From contig JAIRKV010000168.1 in assembly GCA_031259935.1 (NCBI GenBank), forward strand, positions 1 through 25,098: a DNA stretch of 25,098 nt, written 5' to 3'. The notes below the pieces were generated by a model. That model saw only the letters and a list, made by a program, of their open reading frames with translations, did not search any database and was not told the origin of the DNA. The translations under genes were made by a program, and so were the position numbers. This DNA is from Prevotellaceae bacterium. Lineage in GTDB: Bacteria; Bacteroidota; Bacteroidia; Bacteroidales; UBA932. Shown here one piece after another: positions 1-7,740 of the stretch. Numbering within the stretch: position 1 is the stretch's first letter; every line of letters starts with the position of its first letter.

Positions 1-1043
1 GGTTTTATTCCGGGTATGAAACCTCCGTTCTTTTTCATGTCTTCAGCCATATTTGTGGGATTAACCGTTACGGCTGTGTAGAAGTATGTAAATATCATTA
101 CAAGCATTGCAAATATAAAGTTGTACCAGAATCCGTACGGATTGTTCAACGCTGTTGATCCTGCAAAGCCTGTAAACAATAAAGGAATCATCATCAATGC
201 CTGTGCAAAGATGATTGGCATAACTCCTGCTGCGTTTATTTTCAATGGGATATACTGTCGCTGTCCGCCATACTGTTTGTTGCCTATTATGCGGCGTGCG
301 TACTGTACGGGGATTTTGCGTACGCCCTGTACGAGCGCTATACATGCTACAAATACTATGAATAAAACAACCATTTCTACGATAAACATCAAAATGCCTC
401 CTGTCGGTTCTGTTACTCGTGTTCCTATTTCTGCAACTAATGCAAACGGCAGGCGTGCGATAATACCGACCATAATTATCAGCGATATTCCGTTTCCTAT
501 GCCTCTGTCGGTAATACGTTCGCCGAGCCACATTACGAACATTGTTCCTGCGAGGAGTATAATGGTTGATGTTATATTAAACCAGAATCCCTGTGCAAGA
601 AATGCGGCGGCCGGTAATTGCAGGTGAAGATTGACGACGTATGCCGGTCCTTGAAATACAAGTATCAATATTGTCAGATAGCGTGTGTACTGGTTCATTT
701 TTCGGCGTCCGCTTTCGCCTTCGCGTTGCAGGCGCTGAAAATAAGGTACCATAATTCCCAGCAACTGAATAACAATTGATGCTGATATGTATGGCATTAT
801 ACCCAGTGCAAAAATTGAGGCATTACCGAATGCGCCTCCTGAAAACATATTGAGTAAGCCTATAAGTCCTCCGCTTGCTTGAGTTTCCAGATCTGAACCG
901 CTTATTGCATTGGCATCTATTCCGGGAAGAACGATAAAACTGCCCAATCGATAAATTGCAACCAGAGCCAGCGTATAAATAATTCTTTTACGCAGTTCTT
1001 CAATTTTGAAAATGTTTTTTATCGTTGTGATAAATTTTTTCAT
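1..1043 (-). CDS. secY: Protein translocase subunit SecY (3' end beyond the left edge)
   Basis: SecY is the channel subunit of the SecYEG translocon in the inner membrane. About 347 codons are present out of a usual 440-450, so the C-terminal quarter lies outside the window. The reading frame stays open from an ATG at 1043 (MKKFITTIKNIFKIEELRKR, the cytosolic N-terminus) to the edge. It contains the family segments LGIMPYISASIVIQLL (plug and TM2 region), GERITDRGIGNGISLII (TM4 region), and near the edge MKKNGGFIPGI, typical of the SecY cytosolic loop region. Many hydrophobic segments are visible. The ATG overlaps the rplO stop in an ATGA arrangement, which suggests translational coupling. A weak AAGGAAA lies upstream. 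SecY closes the spc operon, as in most bacteria. Confidence 0.97.
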   Translation of the reverse strand, partial: MKKFITTIKNIFKIEELRKRIIYTLALVAIYRLGSFIVLPGIDANAISGSDLETQASGGLIGLLNMFSGGAFGNASIFALGIMPYISASIVIQLLGIMVPYFQRLQREGESGRRKMNQYTRYLTILILVFQGPAYVVNLHLQLPAAAFLAQGFWFNITSTIILLAGTMFVMWLGERITDRGIGNGISLIIMVGIIARLPFALVAEIGTRVTEPTGGILMFIVEMVVLFIVFVACIALVQGVRKIPVQYARRIIGNKQYGGQRQYIPLKINAAGVMPIIFAQALMMIPLLFTGFAGSTALNNPYGFWYNFIFAMLVMIFTYFYTAVTVNPTNMAEDMKKNGGFIPGIK

Positions 1044-1513
1044 TGACTTTCCTTTTTAGATTTTTCGTCTATTTTAGTAGCTGTTCCCTGTTGTGCTTCA
1101 ATCAGTTCAATTGCTTTTTTTGAGAAAGCGTGCGCTGTAACATCAAGTTTTAATGTAAGTTCTCCGTTGCCCAATATTTTAACAAGATGATTTTTTGATA
1201 CAAGTCCTGTTTGAATAAAAGTGTCGAATGTAAACGTTGTTATGTTTAATTTTTCAGATAAGGCTTGTAATATTGAAACATTTATTACTTTATATTCCTT
1301 ACGGTTTATATTTGTAAATCCGTATTTCGGCAAGCGGCGTTGCAGAGGCATTTGTCCGCCTTCAAAACCTGCTTTTCGTGAATATCCCGAACGTGATTTT
1401 GCGCCTTTGTGTCCGCGTGTGGATGTGCCTCCGCGCCCCGAACCCTGTCCGCGTCCTATTCTTTTATCTTTATGTGTTGATCCTTTTGCCGGACGTAAGT
1501 TATTCAATTCCAT
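1040..1513 (-). CDS. rplO: Large ribosomal subunit protein uL15
   Basis: Encodes uL15, a late-assembling 50S protein. The 157-residue length is normal. The N-terminus MELNNLRPAKGSTHKDKRIG and the Gly/Arg-rich stretch GRGQGSGRGGTSTRGHKGAK are diagnostic; this extended tail threads into 23S rRNA. The globular C-terminal half contains VKILGNGELTLKLDVTAHAFS. It lies 19 bases after rpmD and overlaps the secY start by four bases. No strong Shine-Dalgarno site precedes it. Confidence 0.98.
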   Translation of the reverse strand: MELNNLRPAKGSTHKDKRIGRGQGSGRGGTSTRGHKGAKSRSGYSRKAGFEGGQMPLQRRLPKYGFTNINRKEYKVINVSILQALSEKLNITTFTFDTFIQTGLVSKNHLVKILGNGELTLKLDVTAHAFSKKAIELIEAQQGTATKIDEKSKKESQ

Positions 1514-1532
1514 AGTTCATTCGATTTGTCTG

Positions 1533-1715
1533 TTAATCTATTTCTTCTGTTTTTATCAAGTGTTTCACTTTGTTTATTTCTCCCAACAATGAGGGTGTTA
1601 TCTGTCTTTCAACACTGTGGTTTATTTTTCGTAAACCGAGCGATGCAAGAGTTGCGCGTTGGCTTTTTGTAGAGCCTATTTTGCTTTTTATCTGCGTAAT
1701 TTTACATTTTGCCAT
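1533..1715 (-). CDS. rpmD: Large ribosomal subunit protein uL30
   Basis: Short uL30 of 60 residues, the usual bacterial size. The pattern ITQIKSKIGSTKSQRATLAS, followed by LGLRKINHSVE, is the standard uL30 RNA-binding signature. It lies between rpsE (gap 12 bases) and rplO. A perfect AGGAG sits at 1724-1728, eight bases before the ATG and overlapping the last base of the rpsE stop. That is a strong ribosome-binding site for this phylum. Confidence 0.97.
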   Translation of the reverse strand: MAKCKITQIKSKIGSTKSQRATLASLGLRKINHSVERQITPSLLGEINKVKHLIKTEEID

Positions 1716-1727
1716 TTTTATATCTCC

Positions 1728-2249
1728 TTATCCTTTAAAGACCGTATTAAGCGAAACGCCTCTGACTTCCGATACCGTATAGGCATCGCGCAGTTCCAAT
1801 AAAGCAAGAACCGTAGCTTTCACCAGATTATGCGGATTTGATGAGCCTTTGGATTTTGCCAGCACATCGGTAATTCCTACGCTTTCGAGTACAGCGCGCA
1901 TGGCGCCTCCTGCTTTTACTCCCGTTCCGGGTCCTGCCGGGCTGATATATACTTTTGCGCCACCAAATTTGGCTTCCTGTTCGTGTGGTATTGTGCCTTT
2001 GTAAACAGGAACTTTAACAAGGTTTTTCTTTGCATCTTCCGTTCCTTTTTGCACTGCCGTAGCTACTTCATTGGCTTTTCCGAGTCCATAACCTATAATT
2101 CCGTTTTCGTTACCAACTACAACAATAGCTGCAAAACTAAAGTGGCGTCCTCCTTTTGTTACTTTTGTAACGCGCTGAACAGCAACCAATCTGTCTTTTA
2201 ATTCCAGATCGGTAGTTTTTACTTTTTTTATGTTTAAATTTACTGCCAT
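1728..2249 (-). CDS. rpsE: Small ribosomal subunit protein uS5
   Basis: uS5 acts in decoding fidelity at the mRNA entry side of the 30S subunit. The 173 residues match the usual length. The double-stranded RNA-binding domain is seen as VAVQRVTKVTKGGRHFSFAA followed by GIIGYGLGKANEV. The C-terminal domain has ISPAGPGTGVKAGGAMRAVL and SSNPHNLVKATVLALLEL. It lies 5 bases after rplR. Confidence 0.98.
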   Translation of the reverse strand: MAVNLNIKKVKTTDLELKDRLVAVQRVTKVTKGGRHFSFAAIVVVGNENGIIGYGLGKANEVATAVQKGTEDAKKNLVKVPVYKGTIPHEQEAKFGGAKVYISPAGPGTGVKAGGAMRAVLESVGITDVLAKSKGSSNPHNLVKATVLALLELRDAYTVSEVRGVSLNTVFKG

Positions 2250-2254
2250 AATTT

Positions 2255-2617
2255 TTAAAATTTAAGACCGCCTTCGCGTGCCGATTCTGCCAAACTTTTC
2301 ACTCTTCCGTGGTATAAATATCCGTTACGGTCGAAAACTACCGTTTCAATGCCTTTTTCTTTGGCTTTTTGGGCTATAAGTTTTCCTACTTCTTTTGCAA
2401 CTTCAACTCCGGGTTTTCCTTTCACCTGTTCGGCAATGGATTTTTCGGTTGACGATGCTGCCACAAGCGTTATGCTTTTCAAATCATCGATGATTTGCAC
2501 ATAAATCTGTTTGTTGCTTCTGTAAACGGACATGCGAGGTTTTTCTGCCGTTCCGTTTATTTTTTTGCGAATACGGTATTTAATTCTTTGTCTTCTTTCT
2601 ATTTTAGTAAGTGCCAT
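2255..2617 (-). CDS. rplR: Large ribosomal subunit protein uL18
   Basis: uL18 binds 5S rRNA in the 50S central protuberance. It has 120 residues. The N-terminus MALTKIERRQRIKYRIRKKI is basic, followed by PRMSVYRSNKQIYVQIIDD and the C-terminal VVFDRNGYLYHGRVKSLAES, all typical of the family. A perfect AGGAG at 2625-2629 lies seven bases before the ATG. Confidence 0.98.
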   Translation of the reverse strand: MALTKIERRQRIKYRIRKKINGTAEKPRMSVYRSNKQIYVQIIDDLKSITLVAASSTEKSIAEQVKGKPGVEVAKEVGKLIAQKAKEKGIETVVFDRNGYLYHGRVKSLAESAREGGLKF

Positions 2618-2632
2618 AATTAATCTCCTACA

Positions 2633-3190
2633 TTATTTAGCGTTAGCGGATTTTCCTGCTTTACGACGTAACTGTTCGCCTGCGAATTTAATACCTTTTC
2701 CCTTGTAAGGTTCGGGTTTACGTAACGAGCGTATTTTCGCAGCAACTTGTCCGATAAGTTGTTTGTCGATGCTGGTAAGTGTTAAAATCGGATTTCCTTT
2801 TCGTTCAACAAATACTGAGGCTTTAACTTCATCGGGCAGTTCAAAATGGATGTCGTGTGAATATCCAAGGTTAAATTCGAGTATTTGCCCTTTTGCTTCT
2901 ACTTTGTATCCTACGCCTACGAGTTCCTGTTTTATTTCATATCCTTTTGATACTCCCAGTACCATATTATTCAGCAATGCTCGATAAAGTCCGTGCATTG
3001 AGCGGTGTCGCGGCTGATTCGTCGGGCGTTCCAGCGAAAACATGCCGTCTTCTACCTTTACGGTGATGTCGGGGTCAACTTTTTGACTCAACTCACCGAG
3101 AGGTCCTTTAACCTTAACCACATTTCCGTTTTCTACCTTTACGGTTACGCCTTGCGGAAGGTTTACAGGTAATTTTCCTATTCGTGACAT
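2633..3190 (-). CDS. rplF: Large ribosomal subunit protein uL6
   Basis: uL6 lies near the sarcin-ricin loop and the factor-binding site. The 185 residues form two tandem domains. The N-terminus MSRIGKLPVNLPQGVTV and the C-terminal signature PEPYKGKGIKFAGEQLRRKA are classical. It lies 18 bases after rpsH and 15 bases before rplR. There is no Shine-Dalgarno site. Confidence 0.98.
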   Translation of the reverse strand: MSRIGKLPVNLPQGVTVKVENGNVVKVKGPLGELSQKVDPDITVKVEDGMFSLERPTNQPRHRSMHGLYRALLNNMVLGVSKGYEIKQELVGVGYKVEAKGQILEFNLGYSHDIHFELPDEVKASVFVERKGNPILTLTSIDKQLIGQVAAKIRSLRKPEPYKGKGIKFAGEQLRRKAGKSANAK

Positions 3191-3208
3191 TATATCAAAT
3201 TTTTAATA

Positions 3209-3604
3209 TTAACTAATATAACATAAAACTTCGCCACCAACGTTCAAATCACGGGCTTCCTTGTCGGTGATTATTCCTTTTGATGTTGATATTATTGCTA
3301 TTCCTAAACCGTTAAGCACTTTGGGCATTGTTGCCGCATTTGCATAATGACGCAATCCCGGACGGCTCACGCGGTCGAGCGATTTGAGCGCCGGTTTTTT
3401 TGTTACGGGATGGTACTTCAATGCTATTTTGACAGTACTTTTCACGTTTTCATCCATAAACTTGTAGCTTAGGATGTAGCCTTTTTCATGCAGGATTCGT
3501 GTAATTTCCTTTTTTATTTTTGATGATGGAATTTCCACTGTTTTATGTCCTGCTCTTGATGCATTTCTAATTCTTGTCAGATAATCTGCAATTGGATCAG
3601 TCAT
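3209..3604 (-). CDS. rpsH: Small ribosomal subunit protein uS8
   Basis: uS8 is a primary 16S rRNA binder. In E. coli it is also the autogenous repressor of the spc operon. It has 131 residues and starts MTDPIADYLTRIRNASRAGH. The C-terminal RNA-binding part shows GIAIISTSKGIITDKEARDL and ends GGEVLCYIS, the usual terminus. It is preceded by an unusually long 137-base spacer after rpsN that contains a hairpin. Confidence 0.98.
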   Translation of the reverse strand: MTDPIADYLTRIRNASRAGHKTVEIPSSKIKKEITRILHEKGYILSYKFMDENVKSTVKIALKYHPVTKKPALKSLDRVSRPGLRHYANAATMPKVLNGLGIAIISTSKGIITDKEARDLNVGGEVLCYIS

Positions 3605-3741
3605 TACTTTTATTTTTTAATTTATAATTTTTACTTTTTGTTTGCATTTAATTTTATCAATTTTTTGCTCAACATGATTCGGTCATGTAACCGATATCCA
3701 GATTATTTTATTTATTTGTTAATTATTTCTTTTACAGGCAT
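3605..3741 (-). other. Long rpsN-rpsH spacer with a small hairpin
   Basis: Almost all other spacers in this operon are under 30 bases, but this one is 137. It is AT-rich and no ORF is evident. At 3672-3688 there is a perfect inverted repeat, ACATGA, five-base loop, TCATGT, overlapping a second possible stem TCGGT/ACCGA (3679-3694 region). No TAnnTTTG promoter box was found on the minus strand. It could be a processing or regulatory site; E. coli S8 regulates spc, but at a different position. A role here is inference only. Confidence 0.4.
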
Positions 3742-4011
3742 TTACCAGCTTGCCTTTGTTATTCCCGGAATCAATCCCTGTGAAGCCATTTCGCGAAACT
3801 GTATTCGGCTGATTCCGAACAGGCGCATATATCCTTTCGGTCGTCCTGTTATCGAACAGCGGCTGTGCAGTCGTACCCGACTTGAATTTTTCGGTAATTT
3901 TGCAAGACCTGCATAATCGCCTGCTTCTTTCAGTGCTTTGCGTTTTTCTGCGTATTTGGCAACTATTTTTGCTCGCTTTACTTCGCGTGCTTTCATCGAT
4001 TCTTTAGCCAT
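3742..4011 (-). CDS. rpsN: Small ribosomal subunit protein uS14 (zinc-free type)
   Basis: uS14 is part of the 30S head. At 89 residues it is the longer form without the CxxC zinc ribbon. Only one Cys is present, within LHSRCSITGRPKGYMRLFGI. The end GLIPGITKASW is the family's usual C-terminus. It begins one base after the rplE stop. Confidence 0.97.
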   Translation of the reverse strand: MAKESMKAREVKRAKIVAKYAEKRKALKEAGDYAGLAKLPKNSSRVRLHSRCSITGRPKGYMRLFGISRIQFREMASQGLIPGITKASW

Positions 4012-4012
4012 A

Positions 4013-4624
4013 TTATTGATTCTTTTTTATATTTTTAAATGGTAATCCGAATTCGCGAAGAAGAGCGTATGCTTCTTCGTCGTTGTTTGTGCTGGTAACA
4101 AATGTCATTTCCATACCGAATATTTTTGTTACTTTATCAAGATCTATTTCGGGAAATATGATTTGTTCGCGCACTCCCAATGTATAATTTCCCCGTCCGT
4201 CCAATTTATCGTGTATTCCCTGAAAGTCGCGGATACGCGGTAATGCTATCGATATCAGTCTGTCAAGAAATTCGTACATTTTTTCGCGGCGGAGAGTAAC
4301 TTTTACACCTATTGACATTCCTTTACGCAGTTTGAAATTGGAAATGTCTTTTTTAGATGTCAATATTATTGCTTTTTGCCCTGTAATAGTTGAGAGTTCG
4401 TTTTGTGCGACTTCTATCAATTTTTTGTCGGCAACGGCTGTTCCTACTCCCTGATTCACTATTATTTTTTCCAAATGCGGAACTTGCATAACAGATTTGT
4501 ATCCAAACTCTTTCATGAGTTTCGGTACAATTTCTTCTTTATACTTTTTGTGCAGGGTTATTACGTAATTTTCAGGAATTATCTGTGGTCCTGCGCTGTC
4601 TTTTTTTGTATCTTTCTTCGCCAT
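4013..4624 (-). CDS. rplE: Large ribosomal subunit protein uL5
   Basis: uL5 binds 5S rRNA and contacts the P-site tRNA. It has 203 residues, including an N-terminal extension of about 20 residues (MAKKDTKKDSAGPQ) before the conserved part. Family segments are MQVPHLEKIIVNQGVG, ITGQKAIILTSKKDISNFKL and LPRIRDFQGI. The longer start is supported by a perfect AGGAG at 4633-4637, eight bases upstream. The ATG overlaps the rplX stop by one base (TAATG), suggesting coupled translation. Confidence 0.97.
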   Translation of the reverse strand: MAKKDTKKDSAGPQIIPENYVITLHKKYKEEIVPKLMKEFGYKSVMQVPHLEKIIVNQGVGTAVADKKLIEVAQNELSTITGQKAIILTSKKDISNFKLRKGMSIGVKVTLRREKMYEFLDRLISIALPRIRDFQGIHDKLDGRGNYTLGVREQIIFPEIDLDKVTKIFGMEMTFVTSTNNDEEAYALLREFGLPFKNIKKNQ

Positions 4625-4947
4625 TATTTAATCTCCTCGTTTGTTTTTTTAGAGTAACGAACAAGTTTCCCTGTAGTTTCGCTTATGCGGCGTCCTGTTT
4701 TTATCGGTTTGCCGTCGGCATCTGCCAGTTGCAGATTTGAGATGTGTATCGGCGCTTCTTTTTCGATAATTCCGCCCTGTGTATTTTTCGAGTTTGGTTT
4801 TGTGTGTTTTTTCACTATGTTTACGCCTTCTACTATTGCGCGTTCTTTTTTAACGAGGATTTGCAATACTTTTCCTGTTTTGCCTTTATCTTCGCCGGCA
4901 TTTACGTAAACTATATCGCCTTTTTTTATGTGTAACTTTCTTTTCAT
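4624..4947 (-). CDS. rplX: Large ribosomal subunit protein uL24
   Basis: uL24 initiates 50S assembly. The KOW motif is visible at the N-terminus (HIKKGDIVYVNAGEDKGKTG), followed by VEGVNIVKKHTKPN. I chose the ATG at 4947 (MKRKLHIKKGD, 107 residues) because it fits the family start. An in-frame GTG at 4956 would add three residues (MLK). The stop overlaps the rplE ATG. Confidence 0.97.
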   Translation of the reverse strand: MKRKLHIKKGDIVYVNAGEDKGKTGKVLQILVKKERAIVEGVNIVKKHTKPNSKNTQGGIIEKEAPIHISNLQLADADGKPIKTGRRISETTGKLVRYSKKTNEEIK

Positions 4948-4965
4948 TTTCAACACAGTTTATTA

Positions 4966-5331
4966 TTATAATACTTCGGGGGCTAAAGAAACTATTTTCA
5001 TATAGTTATCACGCAATTCCCGTGCTACCGGACCAAATATGCGTGTTCCGCGTATTTCGTCCTGATTATTCAGCAGTACGCAAGCGTTATCGTCGAAACG
5101 TATGTAAGAGCCGTCGGCGCGGCGTATTTCTTTTTTTGTTCTTACGATTACGGCTTTTGATACTGTGCCTTTTTTTGCATCTCCGCCGGGAATTGCACTT
5201 TTGATGGAAACAACTATTTTGTCGCCTAATGAGGCATAGCGTCTTCTGGTTCCTCCCAACACGCGGATGCAAAGTACTTCTTTTGCTCCGCTGTTATCTG
5301 CTACTTGCAATCTGGTTTCTTGTTGTATCAT
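4966..5331 (-). CDS. rplN: Large ribosomal subunit protein uL14
   Basis: uL14 lies at the subunit interface. The 121-residue length is normal. MIQQETRLQVADNSGAKEVL is the canonical start. Other segments are VRTKKEIRRADGSYIRFDDN and RIFGPVARELRDNYMKIVSL, ending in LAPEVL. It begins two bases after the rpsQ stop. Confidence 0.98.
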   Translation of the reverse strand: MIQQETRLQVADNSGAKEVLCIRVLGGTRRRYASLGDKIVVSIKSAIPGGDAKKGTVSKAVIVRTKKEIRRADGSYIRFDDNACVLLNNQDEIRGTRIFGPVARELRDNYMKIVSLAPEVL

Positions 5332-5333
5332 AA

Positions 5334-5588
5334 CTATTTAACTTTTTCAATTATTTCTACTAATCGCCAGCATTTTGTTTTGCTTAGCGGGCGTGTTTCC
5401 ATTATGCGCACCGTATCGCCTTCGTTTGATTCGTTTTTTTCGTCGTGCGCAGCAAATTTTGTTGTTTTGTTCACAAATTTCCCGTATATCGGGTGTTTTA
5501 CTTTGCGTTTTACGGCAACTATTATGGTTTTTTCCATTTTGTTGCTTACAACAATTCCTATTCTTTCTTTTCTGAGATTTCTTTCCAT
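5334..5588 (-). CDS. rpsQ: Small ribosomal subunit protein uS17
   Basis: A primary 16S-binding OB-fold protein of 84 residues. It is recognised by RKERIGIVVSNKMEKTIIVA, HPIYGKFVNKTTKFAAHDE and DTVRIMETRPLSKTKCWRLV. It sits six bases after rpmC and two bases before rplN, with no Shine-Dalgarno site. Confidence 0.98.
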   Translation of the reverse strand: MERNLRKERIGIVVSNKMEKTIIVAVKRKVKHPIYGKFVNKTTKFAAHDEKNESNEGDTVRIMETRPLSKTKCWRLVEIIEKVK

Positions 5589-5594
5589 AAACGA

Positions 5595-5795
5595 TTATTT
5601 TTTCTCGTTAGTTTGTTTTTGTTGCAATACAGTCAGCATTCGTGCTATATTTCTTCGTGATTCCTTGATTTTTGAGGTATGTTCAATTGGTGATATAGCA
5701 TGATTCATCTTCATTGTCAACAGATTTGCTTTTTCTGTTTCTATGCGTTCAATCAAATCGTTAATTGTCATTTCGTGTATTTCTGCTGTTTTCAT
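5595..5795 (-). CDS. rpmC: Large ribosomal subunit protein uL29
   Basis: A small two-helix protein at the polypeptide exit, near the trigger factor and SRP docking site. The ATG at 5795 gives 66 residues (MKTAEIHEMTINDLIERIET), matching the family start. An upstream in-frame TTG at 5804 would add only three residues. The C-terminal ESRRNIARMLTVLQQKQ is typical. Confidence 0.96.
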   Translation of the reverse strand: MKTAEIHEMTINDLIERIETEKANLLTMKMNHAISPIEHTSKIKESRRNIARMLTVLQQKQTNEKK

Positions 5796-5806
5796 ATTTT
5801 TCAATT

Positions 5807-6235
5807 TTATAATGATTCTTCAACATAATCTCTTCTTACAATGAATTTTGTTGCTATCGGAAGTTTCTGCGCTCCCAGCCTTAATGCTTCTTTTGCTATT
5901 TCCAGGGGGACGCCTTCCGCTTCGAAAATTATTCTACCGGGGTTTATTGTTGCAACAAATCCTTCGGGGTTACCTTTACCTTTACCCATACGTACTTCGG
6001 CCGGTTTTTTGGTAATCGGTTTATCGGGAAATACACGAATCCAAATTTGTCCTTCACGTTTCATGTAACGAACTATTGCCTGACGTGCAGCTTCTAACTG
6101 TCGACCTGTCATCCAGCATTCTTCCATTGCTTTTATTCCGAATGATCCGAATGTCAGCTGGTTTCCTCTTTGGGCATTTCCTTTCATTTTGCCTTTTTGC
6201 TGCCTTCTGTATGTTGTCTTTTTTGGCTGTAACAT
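5807..6235 (-). CDS. rplP: Large ribosomal subunit protein uL16
   Basis: uL16 helps form the A-site region of the 50S. It has 142 residues. The start is MLQPKKTTYRRQQKGKMKG; GKGKGNPEGFVATINPGRII is the key family signature, with RVFPDKPITKKPAEVRMGKG before it. A perfect AGGAG at 6243-6247 (context TAAAGGAGAA) lies seven bases before the ATG, one of the strongest ribosome-binding sites here. Confidence 0.98.
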   Translation of the reverse strand: MLQPKKTTYRRQQKGKMKGNAQRGNQLTFGSFGIKAMEECWMTGRQLEAARQAIVRYMKREGQIWIRVFPDKPITKKPAEVRMGKGKGNPEGFVATINPGRIIFEAEGVPLEIAKEALRLGAQKLPIATKFIVRRDYVEESL

Positions 6236-6259
6236 TTTTTTTCTCCTTTAGAAATCGTT

Positions 6260-7021
6260 TTATTTTTTAGATCTTCTTCCTCCGCTTTCGCGTTTAGGTT
6301 TTCTGTCGTTGCCGCGTTCGTTGCGCACCGTACTGAAACCGCCTCCTGCGGGTCCTGTTAAAGATGCTACTCCTGCATTTGGCGAAAGGTCGCGTTTTCC
6401 GTAAACCAATCCGTTGCAAATCCAGACTTTGATACCAAGCAAGCCTACTTTTGTAAGGGCTTCGGCAAGGGCGTAATCGATATCTGCGCGGAATGTATGC
6501 AATGGGATACGTCCTTCTTTCAAAGTTTCGGTACGTGCCATTTCGGCTCCGCCTAAACGTCCTGAAATTTGGATTTTAATACCTTCGGCGCCCATGCGCA
6601 TTGTTGCTGCTATTGCGGCTTTAAGTGCGCGTCTGTACGGCAATCTGCCTTCTATTTGGCGTGCTATTCCGTTGGCTACAATAATTGCATCAATATCCGG
6701 GCGTTTTATTTCGAAAATATTGATCTGTACTTCTTTGTTAGTTATTTTTTTCAATTCTTCTTTTAACTTATCGACTTCACTGCCTGCTTTTCCGATAATC
6801 ATTCCCGGACGCGCTGTATTGATGGTAACAGTGATAAGTTTGAGTGTACGTTCTATAATTATTTTGGATATTCCTGCTTTTGAAAGACGTGCATTAAGGT
6901 ATTTACGTATTTTTGAGTCTTCTACTATTTTAGACGAAAAATCTTTACCGCCATACCAGTTTGAATCCCATCCGCGAATTATTCCCAATCTGTTTCCTAT
7001 CGGATTTACTTTTTGTCCCAT
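6260..7021 (-). CDS. rpsC: Small ribosomal subunit protein uS3
   Basis: uS3 is part of the mRNA entry tunnel and helicase site. It has 253 residues, slightly longer than average because of a Gly/Arg/Lys-rich tail (GNDRKPKRESGGRRSKK). It contains a KH domain with GMIIGKAGSEVDKLKEELKK, and the C-terminal domain GIKIQISGRLGGAEMARTE. The start MGQKVNPIGNRLGIIRGWDS is canonical. It begins two bases after the rplV stop. Confidence 0.98.
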   Translation of the reverse strand: MGQKVNPIGNRLGIIRGWDSNWYGGKDFSSKIVEDSKIRKYLNARLSKAGISKIIIERTLKLITVTINTARPGMIIGKAGSEVDKLKEELKKITNKEVQINIFEIKRPDIDAIIVANGIARQIEGRLPYRRALKAAIAATMRMGAEGIKIQISGRLGGAEMARTETLKEGRIPLHTFRADIDYALAEALTKVGLLGIKVWICNGLVYGKRDLSPNAGVASLTGPAGGGFSTVRNERGNDRKPKRESGGRRSKK

Positions 7022-7023
7022 AT

Positions 7024-7449
7024 TTATTCTTCTGTTTTTTTATCCAAAATTATAGTTACGTGATTTGATCTTTTACGTATTCTGTGTGCGCGTCCTTGCG
7101 GCGCAGGTTGAATTCTGCGCAGTATTCTGCCTCCATCTACAAAGATTTCCTTAACACATAAATTACCTTTTTCCAGATCATTTGCACCTTCATTTTTCGA
7201 TTCCCAATTTTTAATTGCCGATTTAAGCAATTTTTCAAGACGCAACGATGCTTCTTTTTTTGTATATTTAAGAATATCAAGAGCGCGTCCTACTTCTACG
7301 CCGCGTATCAAATCTGCTACTAATCGCATTTTGCGTGGCGAAGTCGGACAGTTATTGAGTTTCGCATAACTTTTGTCTTTTCTTTCTTCTTTCAGCTTTT
7401 CAGCCATTAATCTTTTTCTTGCACCCATTCTGTTATAAATATTTGGCAT
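7024..7449 (-). CDS. rplV: Large ribosomal subunit protein uL22
   Basis: uL22 lines the nascent-chain exit tunnel. Key segments are NCPTSPRKMRLVADLIRG, KLLKSAIKNWESKNEG and the tunnel hairpin RRIQPAPQGRAHRIRKRSNH. The start is uncertain. The ATG at 7449 gives 141 residues and lies five bases after the rpsS stop. A second in-frame ATG at 7428 (MGARKRLMAEKLKEE) matches the usual start of Bacteroidota uL22, giving 134 residues. Neither has a Shine-Dalgarno site. Confidence 0.96.
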   Translation of the reverse strand: MPNIYNRMGARKRLMAEKLKEERKDKSYAKLNNCPTSPRKMRLVADLIRGVEVGRALDILKYTKKEASLRLEKLLKSAIKNWESKNEGANDLEKGNLCVKEIFVDGGRILRRIQPAPQGRAHRIRKRSNHVTIILDKKTEE

Positions 7450-7454
7450 TAATG

Positions 7455-7721
7455 TTATTTTCTATTTCCTGCATGACCCGAAAATCTGCGTGTTGGAGCA
7501 AATTCTCCGAGTTTATGTCCTACCATATTTTCGGTAATATAAACAGGTATAAATTTATTTCCGTTGTGTACGGCAATTGTATGTCCTACAAAGTCAGGAG
7601 CAATCATACTTGCGCGTGACCAGGTTTTTATCACTGCTTTTTTGTTTGATTCGTTCATGGCAGTGATTCTTTTTTCTAATTTTGGTTCGATATATGGACC
7701 TTTTTTCAGTGATCTACTCAT
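7455..7721 (-). CDS. rpsS: Small ribosomal subunit protein uS19
   Basis: uS19 sits in the 30S head and contacts uS13 and the A-site finger. The ATG at 7721 gives 88 residues starting MSRSLKKGPYIEPKLEKRI, the conserved family start. It is preceded by an AGGAG at 7733-7737. Longer in-frame starts running into rplB would add a non-conserved 13-residue leader and can be set aside. The C-terminal GHKLGEFAPTRRFSGHAGNR is diagnostic. Confidence 0.97.
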   Translation of the reverse strand: MSRSLKKGPYIEPKLEKRITAMNESNKKAVIKTWSRASMIAPDFVGHTIAVHNGNKFIPVYITENMVGHKLGEFAPTRRFSGHAGNRK

Positions 7722-7732
7722 TTTATTATCTT

Positions 7733-7737
7733 CTCCT
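7733..7737 (-). promoter_or_regulatory. Shine-Dalgarno site of rpsS
   Basis: Perfect AGGAG, eleven bases before the rpsS ATG, within TAAAGGAGAA, the same ten bases found in front of rplP. It selects the 88-residue start. Similar perfect sites precede rpmD (1724-1728), rplR (2625-2629), rplE (4633-4637) and rplP (6243-6247). Most other genes in the operon lack one. Confidence 0.7.
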
Positions 7738-7740
7738 TTA

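Noticed and set aside
61..627. Open frames on both strands inside the secY region
   Set aside because: They are shadows; the SecY frame, open from 1043 to the left edge with clear family motifs, explains this DNA.
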